Origin: Dipteronia dyeriana | Lineage: Eukaryota; Streptophyta; Magnoliopsida; Sapindales; Sapindaceae | Assembly: GCA_032871835.1 (NCBI GenBank) | Contig: CM065299.1 | Span: forward strand, 7,225,001-7,289,000 | DNA length: 64,000 bases | Direction: 5' to 3' | Part shown: positions 10,950 to 21,028 of the stretch, piece after piece | How the letters are laid out: every line of letters starts with the position of its first letter | Numbering within the stretch: the stretch's first letter is position 1 | Notes under the pieces: model-generated | Databases searched by the model: none | What the model was told of the DNA's origin: nothing | Seen by the model: only the letters and a program-made list of their open reading frames with translations | Made by a program: the position numbers and the translations under genes

Positions 10950-12491
10950 TATAAAATCAAAAGTAGTCATCTAAAACATTAGAATTTCGTTTCTAACCAC
11001 ATAAGAAAATATAATCGTTAATAACTACATTTATGAGAAATTACCTAAATACCCACATTTAAATACCACAAAAGTTAACAAAAAAGAAAAAGAAAAAGAA
11101 AAATGGAGCATCACAAAAAGAGAGAAAAGAGAGAAAAAAGAGAAAAGAGAGAAAGAGAGAGGCGTTGTCGCCGAGAGAGAAGAGAGAAGGAAGCGGCGTT
11201 GCCAGGAGAGAAGAGGGTGTCGTCGTCGTCGGAGCAACCGAAAGAGAAGAGGCTGCCGACACAGCCCAGAGCTGAACTCACCATTCGTTGGAGACAAACC
11301 CACCATTCTCTTCTCACCTTTTAAATGTGATTTCATGTTAAGAACATGTTTAGGGAACAATAAATGTTGAAATGTATCAATTTTGAGGGTTGATTGGGTT
11401 GAGGGTTGATATGTTGGATGATTTGGGACTGAATCTTGGAGTTTGTTTTGAAAAAAAAAAGAAAAACTTGAAAGCGTGAAATCTTCAACAAATTTGAAAT
11501 GTTTTACGGAAACTTGAAATCATGTTTTAAATCTTACGTGGAAACTTGAAATCTTACCCATAAACTTGTCAACATTTCAAGTTTTTATCTAAGATTTCAA
11601 GTTTTCATCTAAGATTTCAAGTTTTTGAACCATTGAAACTTGAAATCTTCTAAAAAAAAACTTGATTGAAATCTTACCCAGAAACTTGTCAACATTTTAA
11701 GTTTTTACATAAGATTTCAAGTTTTCATCTAAGATTTCAAGATTTTGAACCATTGAAACTTGAAATCTTCTAAAAAAAAACTTGATTGAAATCTTACCCA
11801 GAAACTTGTCAACATTTTAAGTTTTTACATAAGATTTCAAGTTTTCGAACCAATGAAATTTGAAATCTTCTGGAAATAACTTGATTGAAATCTGACTCAG
11901 AAACTTGAAATCTTACCTAGAAACTTATTAACATTTAAAGTTTTTACATAAGATTTAAAGTTTTCGAACCAGTGAACTTGAAATCTTCTGGAAAAAAAGT
12001 GAAACTTTATTTCATTCGATTCTTCACAAAAACACGTAAAAGCGATGCAATAACATTAAAATCATGTTAAAGTAACCGTTTCGAACTCAATTAATTCACA
12101 AATGGAATATATATACACAACTTAAACCGATTTAGAGAAAATCGGAAAAAAAAATCCTCACTCACTTCTTCAAACCTTCAATCCTACAAATCCTCAAATC
12201 TTCAAAGGCGATTTCATGATTTCATGTTTTTTGTCCTCTAACAATAGTGCGATTGTGTTCGATTTGTAGAAAACAAAGAGAAGAAGAGAGAAGAACGAAG
12301 AGAGAAGAACGAACTGAGAAGTAGAAGGTAAAAAAAAATAACAAAAAAATTAGAAAATTATTAGGTGGTATTTTGGTATTTTATGGATATATACTGAAAT
12401 TATTTTCAAAATTGACTATTAACGAATAAATTTTCATTTGTGGTTAAAAACGAATTTTCTATATTACGTATGGTTATTTTTGGTAATTTCC
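10950..12491. mobile_element. Mutator-like (MULE) non-autonomous element with long inverted ends
   Basis: The first about 140 bp are imperfectly inverted at the right end. AATTTCGTTTCTAACCACA (from about 10981), then TAATCGTTAATAACTAC and TACCTAAATACCCAC, mirror the reverse complement of 12330-12480 (AATTCGTTTTTAACCACA, ATTCGTTAATAG, AATACCAAAATACCAC). Long inverted termini are typical of Mutator-like elements. I did not find a clean 9-bp target duplication. There is no transposase. The interior has a GA-rich part (11085-11230), a short GC-rich part (11155-11290) that might be captured sequence, and the motif array at 11440-12000. Confidence 0.6.
11440..12000. repeat. Array of AACTTGAAATCTT and its inverse, 120-bp period
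   Basis: The motif AAACTTGAAATCTT and its reverse complement AAGATTTCAAGTTT alternate many times. Positions 11641-11700 and 11761-11820 are identical line for line, so a 120-bp unit is tandemly repeated with further, more diverged partial copies on both sides. Neighbouring motifs in opposite orientation could pair as hairpins in RNA or single-stranded DNA. Confidence 0.85.
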
Positions 12492-13310
12492 ACTTATAAT
12501 TATTTAAACAGTTCATAACATTGTTCATGTTGGCTATTCATCATCTTCATCCAACACCTCTCCTCTCAAAATTTTAAAATTGAATTTTCTTTGAATTTTC
12601 TCTGAATCGAAACTACAAGTTATTAAAATCCAGTCAAATAATAATATTGGACAATTTATTAATATTATGACCGAATTGGTCAAAAGACCCAGGAAGAACG
12701 CTACAAGTTAAACTTGTGAACTGAAATTGAATTTTCCTGAAACGTGTTCCAACCAAGTAGTACCATGGGCGGAACCTGTCGAGGCCCCCCTTGGACTACA
12801 AAAAAAGAAGAAGTATATTTTATAATTTAATTCTCTAAACTTCAAGTTTTTGTAATTTGGCCTCTAACTTCAAACTCAAAGTTGCGCCCTTGCACCCAAC
12901 CTTTTCTTTGCATTATTTATTTGGATAATAATAATGATCGGTGTTCGAAAAATCGGAAAAATCGGAAAAACGGCCGTCTAAGCGCTAGCTATACGCTAGG
13001 TGGACACCGGCCGTTCCGACGAGTGGGTTGTCACCACCCAGACCAAAAGCTTCAGGAGGCACAAGAGAACAAAACCTAGGTGTCAGGTGTCTAGATCCGA
13101 CACCACTAACGGCGAAACGAGAGGTCACGGTAGCGACCATCATTGCTGCTTCTGCCGTCATCGGGATTGACAAATCGCTATGGCTTTGTGGCCTTTTGCA
13201 ATATAAGATTTGTCCGTGATGGCAATAGAAATGGATTCGTGTTGCTAAATTTCAGGTGAAGCAAATTTGCAGAAACGAGAATAATCAGGAAGAAGAAAAT
13301 GAAGAAGAAA

Positions 13311-13349
<39 letters not shown>

Positions 13350-13426
13350 GAAGTCTAAAAGGAAAAAAAAAACCCTTTGAAAAGAGAGACAAGTCTTTGA
13401 AAAAAAAAATAAAGCAAGCGAGCAAA
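12492..13426. other. Intergenic DNA with a GT/GA microsatellite
   Basis: No gene is recognised. A short GC-richer part lies at 12960-13180 and a (GT)n(GA)n run at 13313-13349. A lone hAT-like end (GGGCGGAACC, followed by GGCCCCCC) occurs near 12768-12790 with no partner. Small open frames at 12882-13219 overlap on both strands and show no domain. Confidence 0.5.
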
Positions 13427-16400
13427 TAATCAGAGGCGGACCGTTAAGGGGTTGACCCGGGTTAAAGCCGGATCAACTTTTTTTAATATATATATATATT
13501 TAATGTTTTATTCTTTTAATTAAAATAACTTTCTTTTCCAAGACTCCACACGTTGACACACAACAGTACAATTATCCAATATCACTCATTCATTATTGAA
13601 TCCTCACTTGTTTTGTTATTTTAATTAAACTAGTTCCCTTTTCAAGACTTCCACAGTCTACACGCAATCCAAGTATCACTCCTGTAGTCTTTTTCCTTTA
13701 AGACAAACTCAAACCGATAAAATTTAATAAATTATTATTATTTATTTATAAATCATTACATTGTAATACCAATTATCCTCTCTCAGTTTATCAGACACAA
13801 ATACACAATTCTGAATCCGAAAGGTGGAACCTCTCTCCGTTTCTCTCTCAAATTTCCCTTCTCTCAAGTCCCAAGCCTCAATTTTTTCTCATCCCAATTA
13901 ATAATTATCTATGTCTCTCGAAATTTTCAGTTATAAAATATTTATATTTGGTTCTTCAATTCAGGTATTTTTAGTAGTTTTTATTTTTTTTAATTTGTTA
14001 TTCATAATTTTAAGTTAGTCTTTTGTTATTTTTTTTATGAATTTATTTTTCGATTGTAATTTATTATTTCTAGGGTTATAATATAATTTATAAAGTATCA
14101 ATATACCATTTTTTATTTTTGATAATTTTAGGTTACAATGTCAAACAACCATACATCAAAGCCAAGAAAAACTCTGCTTTCATACTTTGGAAAACAAAAA
14201 GATAATCATTTATCGGGTGAGAGTGGGTCAAGTTCTCCATGTAATGTTGGGGATGGGGGTTCAAGTTTGCCTTCTTCATCTCAAATAATTGAAATTGAGA
14301 ATATTGACATTCTATCGGATATTAATACTCCATATTATGAACGTGATCCTGGATTACGCCTACCAATAGAAGTTTATCCTGCTGACAAACATGATGATGT
14401 TCGAAAAGCTTATATCAAAATGGGTTCATGTCACCTATATTGGATAAATATCCACCCATTCCGGATGGTAAGCAAACCCCACGATTTCAACATTCTTGGT
14501 TCCAACGATTTTTTTGGCTTGAATATTCAATAGCGAAAAATAGAGCATTTTGTTTTTCATGCTATCTTTTTTATAGTCTTCCGTCAAAGAATCGCACATT
14601 TACGATTGATGGTTTTCAAAATTGGAAAAGAATCAATTGTAGGAAAAAATGTCCATTTATGCACCATGAAGGGGAACATAATTCACAACATAGTTTTGCC
14701 ATGCAAAGATGGAATAACTTAAAAGATTCATCTCGACATATCGACAAAGTCATGAATACACTCTCTATAAAAGAAATTTTGCAAAATCGGTTACGACTCA
14801 AGACCTCACTAGAGGCAGTGAAGTGGTTAGCAATGCAAGGATGCTCTTTTCGGGGACATGATGAATACATCAATTCTACCAATCGTGGGAACTTCATTGA
14901 GATGATAAAGTTGCAAGCAAAGGTAAATCAAGAAATTGCTGGATTGTTCTAGAAAATTCTCTATAAAATGCCAAGTATACATCACCCAGAATTCAAAAGG
15001 AGTTATTGGATATTCTTGCTAACAGAGCGTGAGCTAAAATCCGTGAGGAAGTCAGGGATGTCAAATTTTGCATTCTTGTTGATGAAACAGTTGATGAATT
15101 CAACAAAGAACAAATGGCAATTATTTTTAGGTATGTTGATTATAAAGGATTTGTTAGAGAATGTTTTTTTTCAAGTTGTAAGTGTTAATGATACAAATGC
15201 CTTAACTCTTAAAAAAGAGATATGCAATGTCCTTGCTCGATATGATCTATCAATTGAAAACTTACGAGGTCAAGGATACGATGGTGCAAGCAACATGAGG
15301 GGTGAATGGAATGGTTTACAAGCATTGTTTCTCAAAGATTGTCCATATGCTTATTATATACATTGTTTTGCACATAGACTTCAACTTGCTTTAGTTGCGG
15401 TAGCTAAGGAAGTGCATGATATTTGACTATTTTTTTCAAAATTAAATTCTATTGTCAACTTTGTGAGTGCTTCTTCTAAGCGTCACTCAGAGTTGAAATC
15501 TATTCGAGAAGCTGAAATCCAGGAATGGACTGCTTTAGGGGAACTTGAGACTGGTACAGGGTCTAATCAAATTCGTACTTTGCAACGACCTGGAGTTACC
15601 TGTTGGAGTTCTCATTTTACTTCTATTGGTAGATAGATTAATATATTTGGTTCAACTTTTACTCTTCTTGAAAATTTGATTGACAAAGGACTGGACAGTA
15701 ATATACGTTGAGAAGCTAAATGTGCGTATAAAGATTTGCATTTTGTGAAAGGTATGAAATTGATATACCTAATATGAATGCACGTCATATGGAAGGAGCA
15801 AAACGTTCTTGTCAACAGAAAGATAATATCACAGTTGAGCATTACTATCACATTAGTATTTTTATTGTTGTGATAGATTATCAATTGACTGAGTTGAATA
15901 ATAGGTTTCCGGAGCAAACAATAGAACTTCTTACTCTTAGCACGACTTTGAGCCCTATTGACGTGTTTAAATCATTTGATGTTGATGATATTTTCACTCT
16001 ATCCAATAAGTTCTACTCTGAAGATTTCAGTAAGAATGAAATTGAAGATTTGAGAAGACAATTGAGCCATTATAGGTTGGATGTTCTTGGTTGTCCGAAA
16101 TTTCAGAATTTGGCTTCTCTTTCGGAATTATGTCAATGTTTAGCTAAAACAAAAAGGTCAGAGAACTACACTTTGATTGATAAATCGATTCGTTTAGTCT
16201 TAACTCTTCCTGTATCCACAGTTACAACAGAACGAGCATTTTCAGCGATGAAGCTTGTCAAAACACCACTTCGTAAAAAGATGGATGATGATTTTCTTAC
16301 TGACTGTATGGTCATATATATTGAGAGAGAGATTGTTGATATCATTGATTTAGATTCCATAATAGATGAGTTTGATGATGTAAAACCTCGTTAGACAAAG

Positions 16401-16573
16401 TTAAAATAGTGCTTATTTGTAATATTTTTTTTAAGTTTACGCACTTTTAACTCTAAGACTCATTATATTTTGTTTTTCAATTAATGAAATTTTCTAGTAC
16501 TGTCGATTTTTTTTGTATAAAAATATAGTTTAGTTTTAGCCCACCTTAACAAAAAATCCTGGATACACCCCTA
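13427..16573 (+). mobile_element. hAT transposon with decayed transposase
   Basis: The left end reads TAATCAGAGGCGGACC and the right end, inverted, TAGGGGTGTATCCAGG; both resemble plant hAT termini of the C/TAGRGGYGGA type. The flanks CGAGCAAA (13419-13426) and CGAGCAAT (16574-16581) match at seven of eight bases, fitting an 8-bp hAT target duplication. A transposase-like frame fills the middle. The left boundary is uncertain by about 4 bp. Confidence 0.8.
14138..16394 (+). pseudogene. hAT transposase, TTF zinc-finger / ZMYM1-like type (broken)
   Basis: The start is ATGTCAAACAACC at 14138. Domains in order are a TTF-type zinc-finger region (F-W-L-E-Y-S and A-F-C-F-S-C-Y-L-F, 14510-14575), the DUF4371-like core (open 14968-15426, including NLRGQGYDGASNMRGEWNGL and CPYAYYIHCFAHRLQLAL), and the C-terminal hAT dimerisation domain (open 15774-16394, LPVSTVTTERAFSAMKLVKT). 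Damage includes a frameshift near 14430, TAG at 14950, TGA at 15030 where the family has Arg (CGA to TGA), a frameshift at the T-run near 15165, TGA at 15424, and more stops at 15630-15770. The normal product binds the element ends and cuts the DNA. This copy cannot be functional. Confidence 0.9.
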
Positions 16574-16872
16574 CGAGCAATTGAAAGAGATGGTGTCAAT
16601 CAGTCATTGACACGTCCTAAAGAAGTGTTCCTACTCCCAAGTATAAGAGTGTCATAGTAATAAATTAACCGGTAAGATCGGGTCGAACCATAGGGAGGTT
16701 GTTCACTTGTCCTTGCAGAATTAATTATCTAGATTAATTAATAAGCTTGTTATAAAATGTAAATCAATTAAAATTAAAACTGGGGCTAAGGGATCCACTG
16801 TTGGTAATTCAAATATGATCAAATAATTAATATTTAGTCCAGACTAATGGGAGGGTATTCCACTCCATTGAC

Positions 16873-17168
16873 CACTCTATGATAGATGTGGGTAAAAGTA
16901 CTCACTGTGCTAGACAATATCTGTCTGACTACAGTGAGTTAAAACACCACAAAGATAGGAGGGGATAAATCACTCTATGATAGATATGTGTAAAAGTACT
17001 CACTATGCTAGACAATATCTGGCTGTCTACAGTGAGTCAAAAACTTCACAAAGATCAGAGGGGAGAAACCACTCTCTGATAAATACGGGTAAAAGTACTC
17101 ACTGTGCTAGACAATATCTGTCTGACTACAGTGAGTCAAAAACTCCACAAATATCAGAGGGGAGAAAA
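16873..17168. repeat. 98-bp tandem repeat inside the LTR, three copies
   Basis: CACTCTATGATAGAT or CACTCTCTGATAAAT recurs at 16873, 16971 and 17070, each followed by GTAAAAGTACTCACTGTGCT and ending in AGAGGGGA. The 5' LTR has a related array at about 25555-25830 in which one unit is partly deleted. A short open frame across it comes from the repeat and is not a gene. Confidence 0.85.
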
Positions 17169-17454
17169 CAAAAAAATAATAAACTTACCATAATTGGATC
17201 ATATTTTTCATACTAAGAGTATTACCTTTGGCCTCAACTATATAAAATTAGCCAGACATAATTTAACTAGAAAATAGTTATTTTATTTAAACTGAGAACT
17301 TGAGAACAAAATAGAGAGAATTTCACAAATCTAATATCATATTTGGATTCAGAATATGGAAATTAGGGGGGAAAGACCCCTATTTATACAAAATACGGAT
17401 GAAAATTGACCATCGGATGAATTTAGAATGGAGCGTCCAGATTTTACCACGTCA

Positions 17455-17825
17455 TCAGTGAATAGTGAACAGTGAACAGTGAACAGTAAATGCATCCGTG
17501 AAAGTGAATAGTGAACAGTGACAGTGCACCAGCTTCTAGAATATTATTCCCTGCAGCACGTGTACGGTGCACTCACATTTTAGGCCAATAGATATGTGCC
17601 ACATCATCGGTCAATAATCTTCTAGAAAGTCAACTATAAACAGTGCACCGACTTCTAGAATGTGATTCTCTGTAGCCGCGTGTACGGTGCACTCGCAGTT
17701 TGGGCCAATAGGAATGTGCCACGTCATCAGGAACAATGAAAGTTAACTGTGAATAGTGAAAGTTAACTGTGAACAGTGAAAGACACCTGTGAACAGTGAA
17801 AGTCACTTGTGAACAGTGAATAGTT
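17455..17825. repeat. GTGAACAGT array and 120-bp duplication inside the LTR
   Basis: The decamer-like word GTGAACAGTGAA recurs at 17458-17500, 17508-17525 and 17740-17822. Between these, a segment with CAGTGCACC, TTCTAGAATGTGATTC, TGTACGGTGCACTC and GTGCCACRTCATC occurs twice (about 17520-17610 and 17640-17730). The same organisation is kept in the other LTR at 26110-26410. Confidence 0.8.
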
Positions 17826-18092
17826 AAAATTACAAAAATACCCTTCGTGGTCTTCCTAAGGTTTTTTATCGTTCTAAACTTGAAAACGATGTTTGTTTTG
17901 CCATCTGACTTCTCCATAATTATGAATTGATCAAATTACCTCTGAAATACAAAGAAAAATCACTAATTACTACACAACACATTTATTTAAACGAACGAAC
18001 GAAATTATGTGTAAATTGGGGAATTAATCATATTGAAAGTGTAAAATGATGATATTATCCCTTAGTAAACATACACTTTTCAGTGTTAATCA

Positions 18093-18106
18093 TACCCCCA
18101 AACCAG
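18093..18106 (-). other. Polypurine tract of the Gypsy element
   Basis: On the element strand, TGGTTTGGGGGTA lies directly before the TGATTAACAC start of the 3' LTR, the normal plus-strand priming position. Confidence 0.75.
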
Positions 18107-19315
18107 CTTATTGCTAGTCCCTAGTAACTAAAGCGAAAATAGTAAAAACTCAAATTCAAATATCTAAACTACTAAATAGACAAACTCTCCCATACCTCTT
18201 TTCTCACCCTTTGACAACCAGTCATCAATTGAGTTATCAATCAAACTTTCTTGTGCTTAATAAAGATCAACACAATAACTATGAGATTCAATTGAAATCA
18301 AGCAACATTTTCATTCCGAAATCTCATCAGGGATTCTTCTTTAGGCAGTAGTTTTTTTTTTTTTTTTAATATAACAAATTTGGAAACAAACATTCCATCT
18401 TTAATCCATGTAGCGAGCTTTAGGCCAATGACTCCCAAACTAGTTGGCTTTAGGGCATTAAGTGTTAAAACACTCCTACGGGCTTAATTACTTGGATTGC
18501 ATATGTTTTTTATTTTTTAATAGTACAATTCCCTTGAGCTTTCTCTTTAACCTGTGTAACGAGTTTTGGGTCAATGACTCCCAAACCAGTTGGTCTTAGG
18601 GCATTAGGTGTTGAAGCACCCCTCAGACTTAATTCGTAGTTAAAAAGGCTATGAAACTACACTTTATTCTTATCCAGACTTTACTGTTTTGCGCGAACAC
18701 TCTATGCTTACTGAGGCATGAGGCCCGGCTACTAAGTAAGAGTTTTGGTCACTACACACAAAATTATTAATATTATTATTACTATATATATTTTTAAACA
18801 AGACCACTGCCTTCGGTTGTTACCCTTGAATGATGTTTCAGAACTAAATATCGTAAACTCTCAACTTACTGCACATAATCGCGTGTCAATGTGCGTGTGT
18901 GTCTAGGATAGTTAGAAATTTTTTTCAAGATGACTTAATGAACAAAAGGATTAGTCAATGATATCACGATTGAGAGTTTATAAATTTGAATAGTCAGAAG
19001 AGAGGAAAAATGCACAAGAACTACAAAGATGCGTCTCAGAAGTATCTAAAAGATCTTCTTACTCGGCCATCTTTTACTCAGCCATCTTTACAAAAAAAAT
19101 TGTCAGAAGTTAGTTTTTTTTTTTTGAAAAACAAAAGTTATTGAATCAACTATCCCCTCCCCCCAACCAGAACGAGACATTGTCCCCAATGTCTTTAGAA
19201 AGAGTTAAGGTTTAGAAGATATCACCTGAACAACTTGAAAGACAACAAAATCCTGTAAAACAATAAAAGAAATACAAAATAAAGGAAAATAAAATGCATA
19301 AAAACCATAGGACAA
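18107..19315 (-). other. 3' non-coding region of the Gypsy element
   Basis: There is no coding frame. A segment with CAATGACTCCCAAAC, AGTTGG, TTAGGGCATTA and CACYCCT occurs twice (about 18411-18500 and 18555-18640). At 19151-19196 the element strand reads AAAGACATTGGGGACAATG followed by a G-rich run. From memory, that block is common in plant Gypsy elements just downstream of the integrase gene. The two extra ORFs therefore lie between integrase and this conserved tract. Confidence 0.6.
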
Positions 19316-19959
19316 TCACAAACTGAGATTCAGATCAATTCTGCATTTCTTGTTCTCTTCATTAATTGACCAATCAATTTTGGAGGTTGAAGAATCTGGC
19401 TCATAATTGAAAGCTTGTAACTGGTCAATCAGCTCATGAGGACTTGAAGCAGAGATAAAGATTTTTGGATTGAAGGTGGAATGTAACAATTTTTCTAAGG
19501 ATGATCAAGAAATGAAAGCAAACCATTATAAAATTTATTAACATTCAACAAACCGATGAGTTTCTCATGGATGTGTAGTTACGCCCAGGATGCCATTGTA
19601 AAGATTTCTTCTGAGGTTCCAAAACCACCTAACAAAGCTATAAACGCATCAGCATGATGTAACATAGTAGTCAATCTTTCAGGCATACCTGAAACAGCTA
19701 GCTCTTCATCGTTTTTCTTTCCGATGATGTCTGCTGCAACCATAGGTTTTAGGACAATACCCAAAACTTGACTACATTCGTCTCGTGAAACACACCCCAT
19801 TAATCCCAAGTTACCTCCTCCATACACTAGGTGTATTTTTCGCTCAGCCAAAACCTTACCAAGATAAGTTACAGCCTCAACAAACTCATTGTATTTCCCA
19901 TAGTTAGTGCCACCAAACACACAAATGTTTGTGAATCGTTTAGTTGAAGGTGACGCCAT
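19316..19959 (-). pseudogene. LONELY GUY-like cytokinin riboside 5'-monophosphate phosphoribohydrolase copy inside the Gypsy element
   Basis: LOG enzymes release active cytokinin bases from their nucleotide precursors in the cytosol. The frame from ATG at 19959 reads MASPSTKRFTNICVFGGTN, then L-V-Y-G-G-G-N-L-G-L-M-G, MPERLTTMLHHADAFIAL and L-G-G-F-G-T-S-E-E. These are the LOG Rossmann core, the Arg-bearing helix and the PGGxGTxxE loop, with its first Pro changed to Leu. After SWA the next codon is TAA where the family has Gln. LHIHEKLIGLLNV continues in frame, then a stop and a frameshift near 19490, then PHELIDQLQAF to a stop at 19316-19318. Total length is about 214 codons, the normal LOG size. 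No introns interrupt it, although from memory plant LOG genes have several. It lies co-oriented with the element, between the unknown ORF and the 3' LTR. Confidence 0.85.
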
Positions 19960-20030
19960 TAATGCACTCTCTGAATTTTTCTTTTGAATGTTTATGAATG
20001 CTTGAAGCAAAAAGGAAAACAAATGCTTGT

Positions 20031-20037
20031 ATTTATA
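20031..20037 (-). promoter_or_regulatory. TATA-like box before the LOG-like copy
   Basis: On the minus strand CTATAAATACAAGC ends about 72 bp before the ATG at 19959, a plausible distance for a plant core promoter with a short leader. The match is by eye only. It could be chance in AT-rich DNA, so a working internal promoter is an inference. Confidence 0.35.
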
Positions 20038-20370
20038 GATCCTGAAAAGGTAACACAATGATACACCTATATGTATAGGGCAACGTATTTGTCAATGATA
20101 ATAGATCCAAATGGTTCAAAAATCAAAAGTAAACCACAACAATTACAAAAGACATTAAATGCGGAAGGAAAAAGATAATAAAAATAAAAGGATATTTACT
20201 GGTAGTTGTGATTGTGGCTCACATCTTCCTCTGGTTTTATGTCCAGAAACGTCTTCAACGCCTTCTATGGGTCGGGGATATGTTTCCCATCCAATTTTCT
20301 TATAAATTGGTAAACAGATTATGACCACAATTTCAAAAAGAACATGCACAATATAGTTATGAAATTGTGG

Positions 20371-20811
20371 TCATAATCGGTCAATTTTCATTTGCACATA
20401 TCCACTAGGATATGCATCAAGAGTCGTTAGGATATTATCCAATGACTCCCTACGCAAACCATGCCTAATGAATAAAATTTTATCTTCCCGATTATTAGAC
20501 ACCATTCCTAAAGAACGACAACGTGTGTTGCAAGTTGTACGTGCACATTTGTGACAAGTAACCCCTAACTTCTTAGCTCTTCGTTTTTTTACAAGGTTAC
20601 TTCTTTCAAAACCAGACATGTCAGATATAAATGAATCAGCATACTCACCTGCTAGACGTAACTTAGCTTCAATCAACCAACGAATTTCAACAGGAATTTT
20701 GTTTATCATCAGTAAGCGTAATCTTTCGGAACGTGCTTTGTAAATCTTTTTCAGAGCATTTTGGGGCAACGATGGAAAATATTTTCGCAGGTTTGTGAAA
20801 ATTTTATCCAT
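20371..20811 (-). CDS. Unknown 146-codon ORF with Cys cluster, between integrase and the LOG-like copy
   Basis: I do not recognise this protein. It is uninterrupted from ATG at 20811 to a stop at 20371, unusual in an element whose other genes are all broken. The N-terminal half (residues 1-60) is rich in Lys/Arg and Leu and looks helical. A basic stretch K-K-R-R-A-K-K near residue 75 resembles a nuclear signal. It is followed by C-H-K-C-A-R-T-T-C-N-T-R-C, four Cys in two pairs that could bind zinc. The C-terminal third has no clear motif. There is no signal peptide or membrane segment. Position and orientation suggest an accessory product of the retroelement or a second captured gene. A nucleic-acid-binding role is only a guess from charge and Cys spacing. 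Confidence 0.6.
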   Translation of the reverse strand: MDKIFTNLRKYFPSLPQNALKKIYKARSERLRLLMINKIPVEIRWLIEAKLRLAGEYADSFISDMSGFERSNLVKKRRAKKLGVTCHKCARTTCNTRCRSLGMVSNNREDKILFIRHGLRRESLDNILTTLDAYPSGYVQMKIDRL

Positions 20812-20899
20812 ACCTTGTTTTGGGGATCATTTATTTGGGAAACTAAATCAAACCAACTTGAATTGTCACGGAGTACCGTTATCCGCCACTTAACCGGGG

Positions 20900-20907
20900 T
20901 TATATAG
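20900..20907 (-). promoter_or_regulatory. TATA-like box before the unknown ORF
   Basis: CTATATAACC on the minus strand lies about 90 bp before the ATG at 20811. It is similar in form and spacing to the one before the LOG-like copy. By-eye match only. Confidence 0.3.
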
Positions 20908-21028
20908 CAAAACACACCAAGCAAAACTAAACCTAGAAATTAATCCTGTAAAAATTCAAAAAGTAAAAGAGAACAAAAACAAAAATAATAATTGCAAACA
21001 CAAATAAAGTCAAAAGCAAAATATTTGT

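Larger units (their letters stand above)
16608..18092 (-). repeat. 3' LTR of the Gypsy element
   Basis: 1485 bp. On the element strand it starts TGATTAACAC and ends GGACGTGTCA. A TATA box in element orientation (TATAAATA) lies at 17391-17398 before a short C/G-rich stretch. It holds two internal repeat arrays, listed separately, and is 83 bp longer than the other LTR, mainly through repeat-number differences. Confidence 0.92.

Noticed and set aside
11031..11360. Several overlapping open frames on both strands
   Set aside because: They all come from a GA/CT-rich low-complexity stretch (runs of Ser/Phe/Leu or Lys/Arg/Glu) inside the Mutator-like element.
16977..17216. 79-codon plus-strand frame
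   Set aside because: It translates the 98-bp tandem repeat of the LTR; the protein repeat has no independent support.
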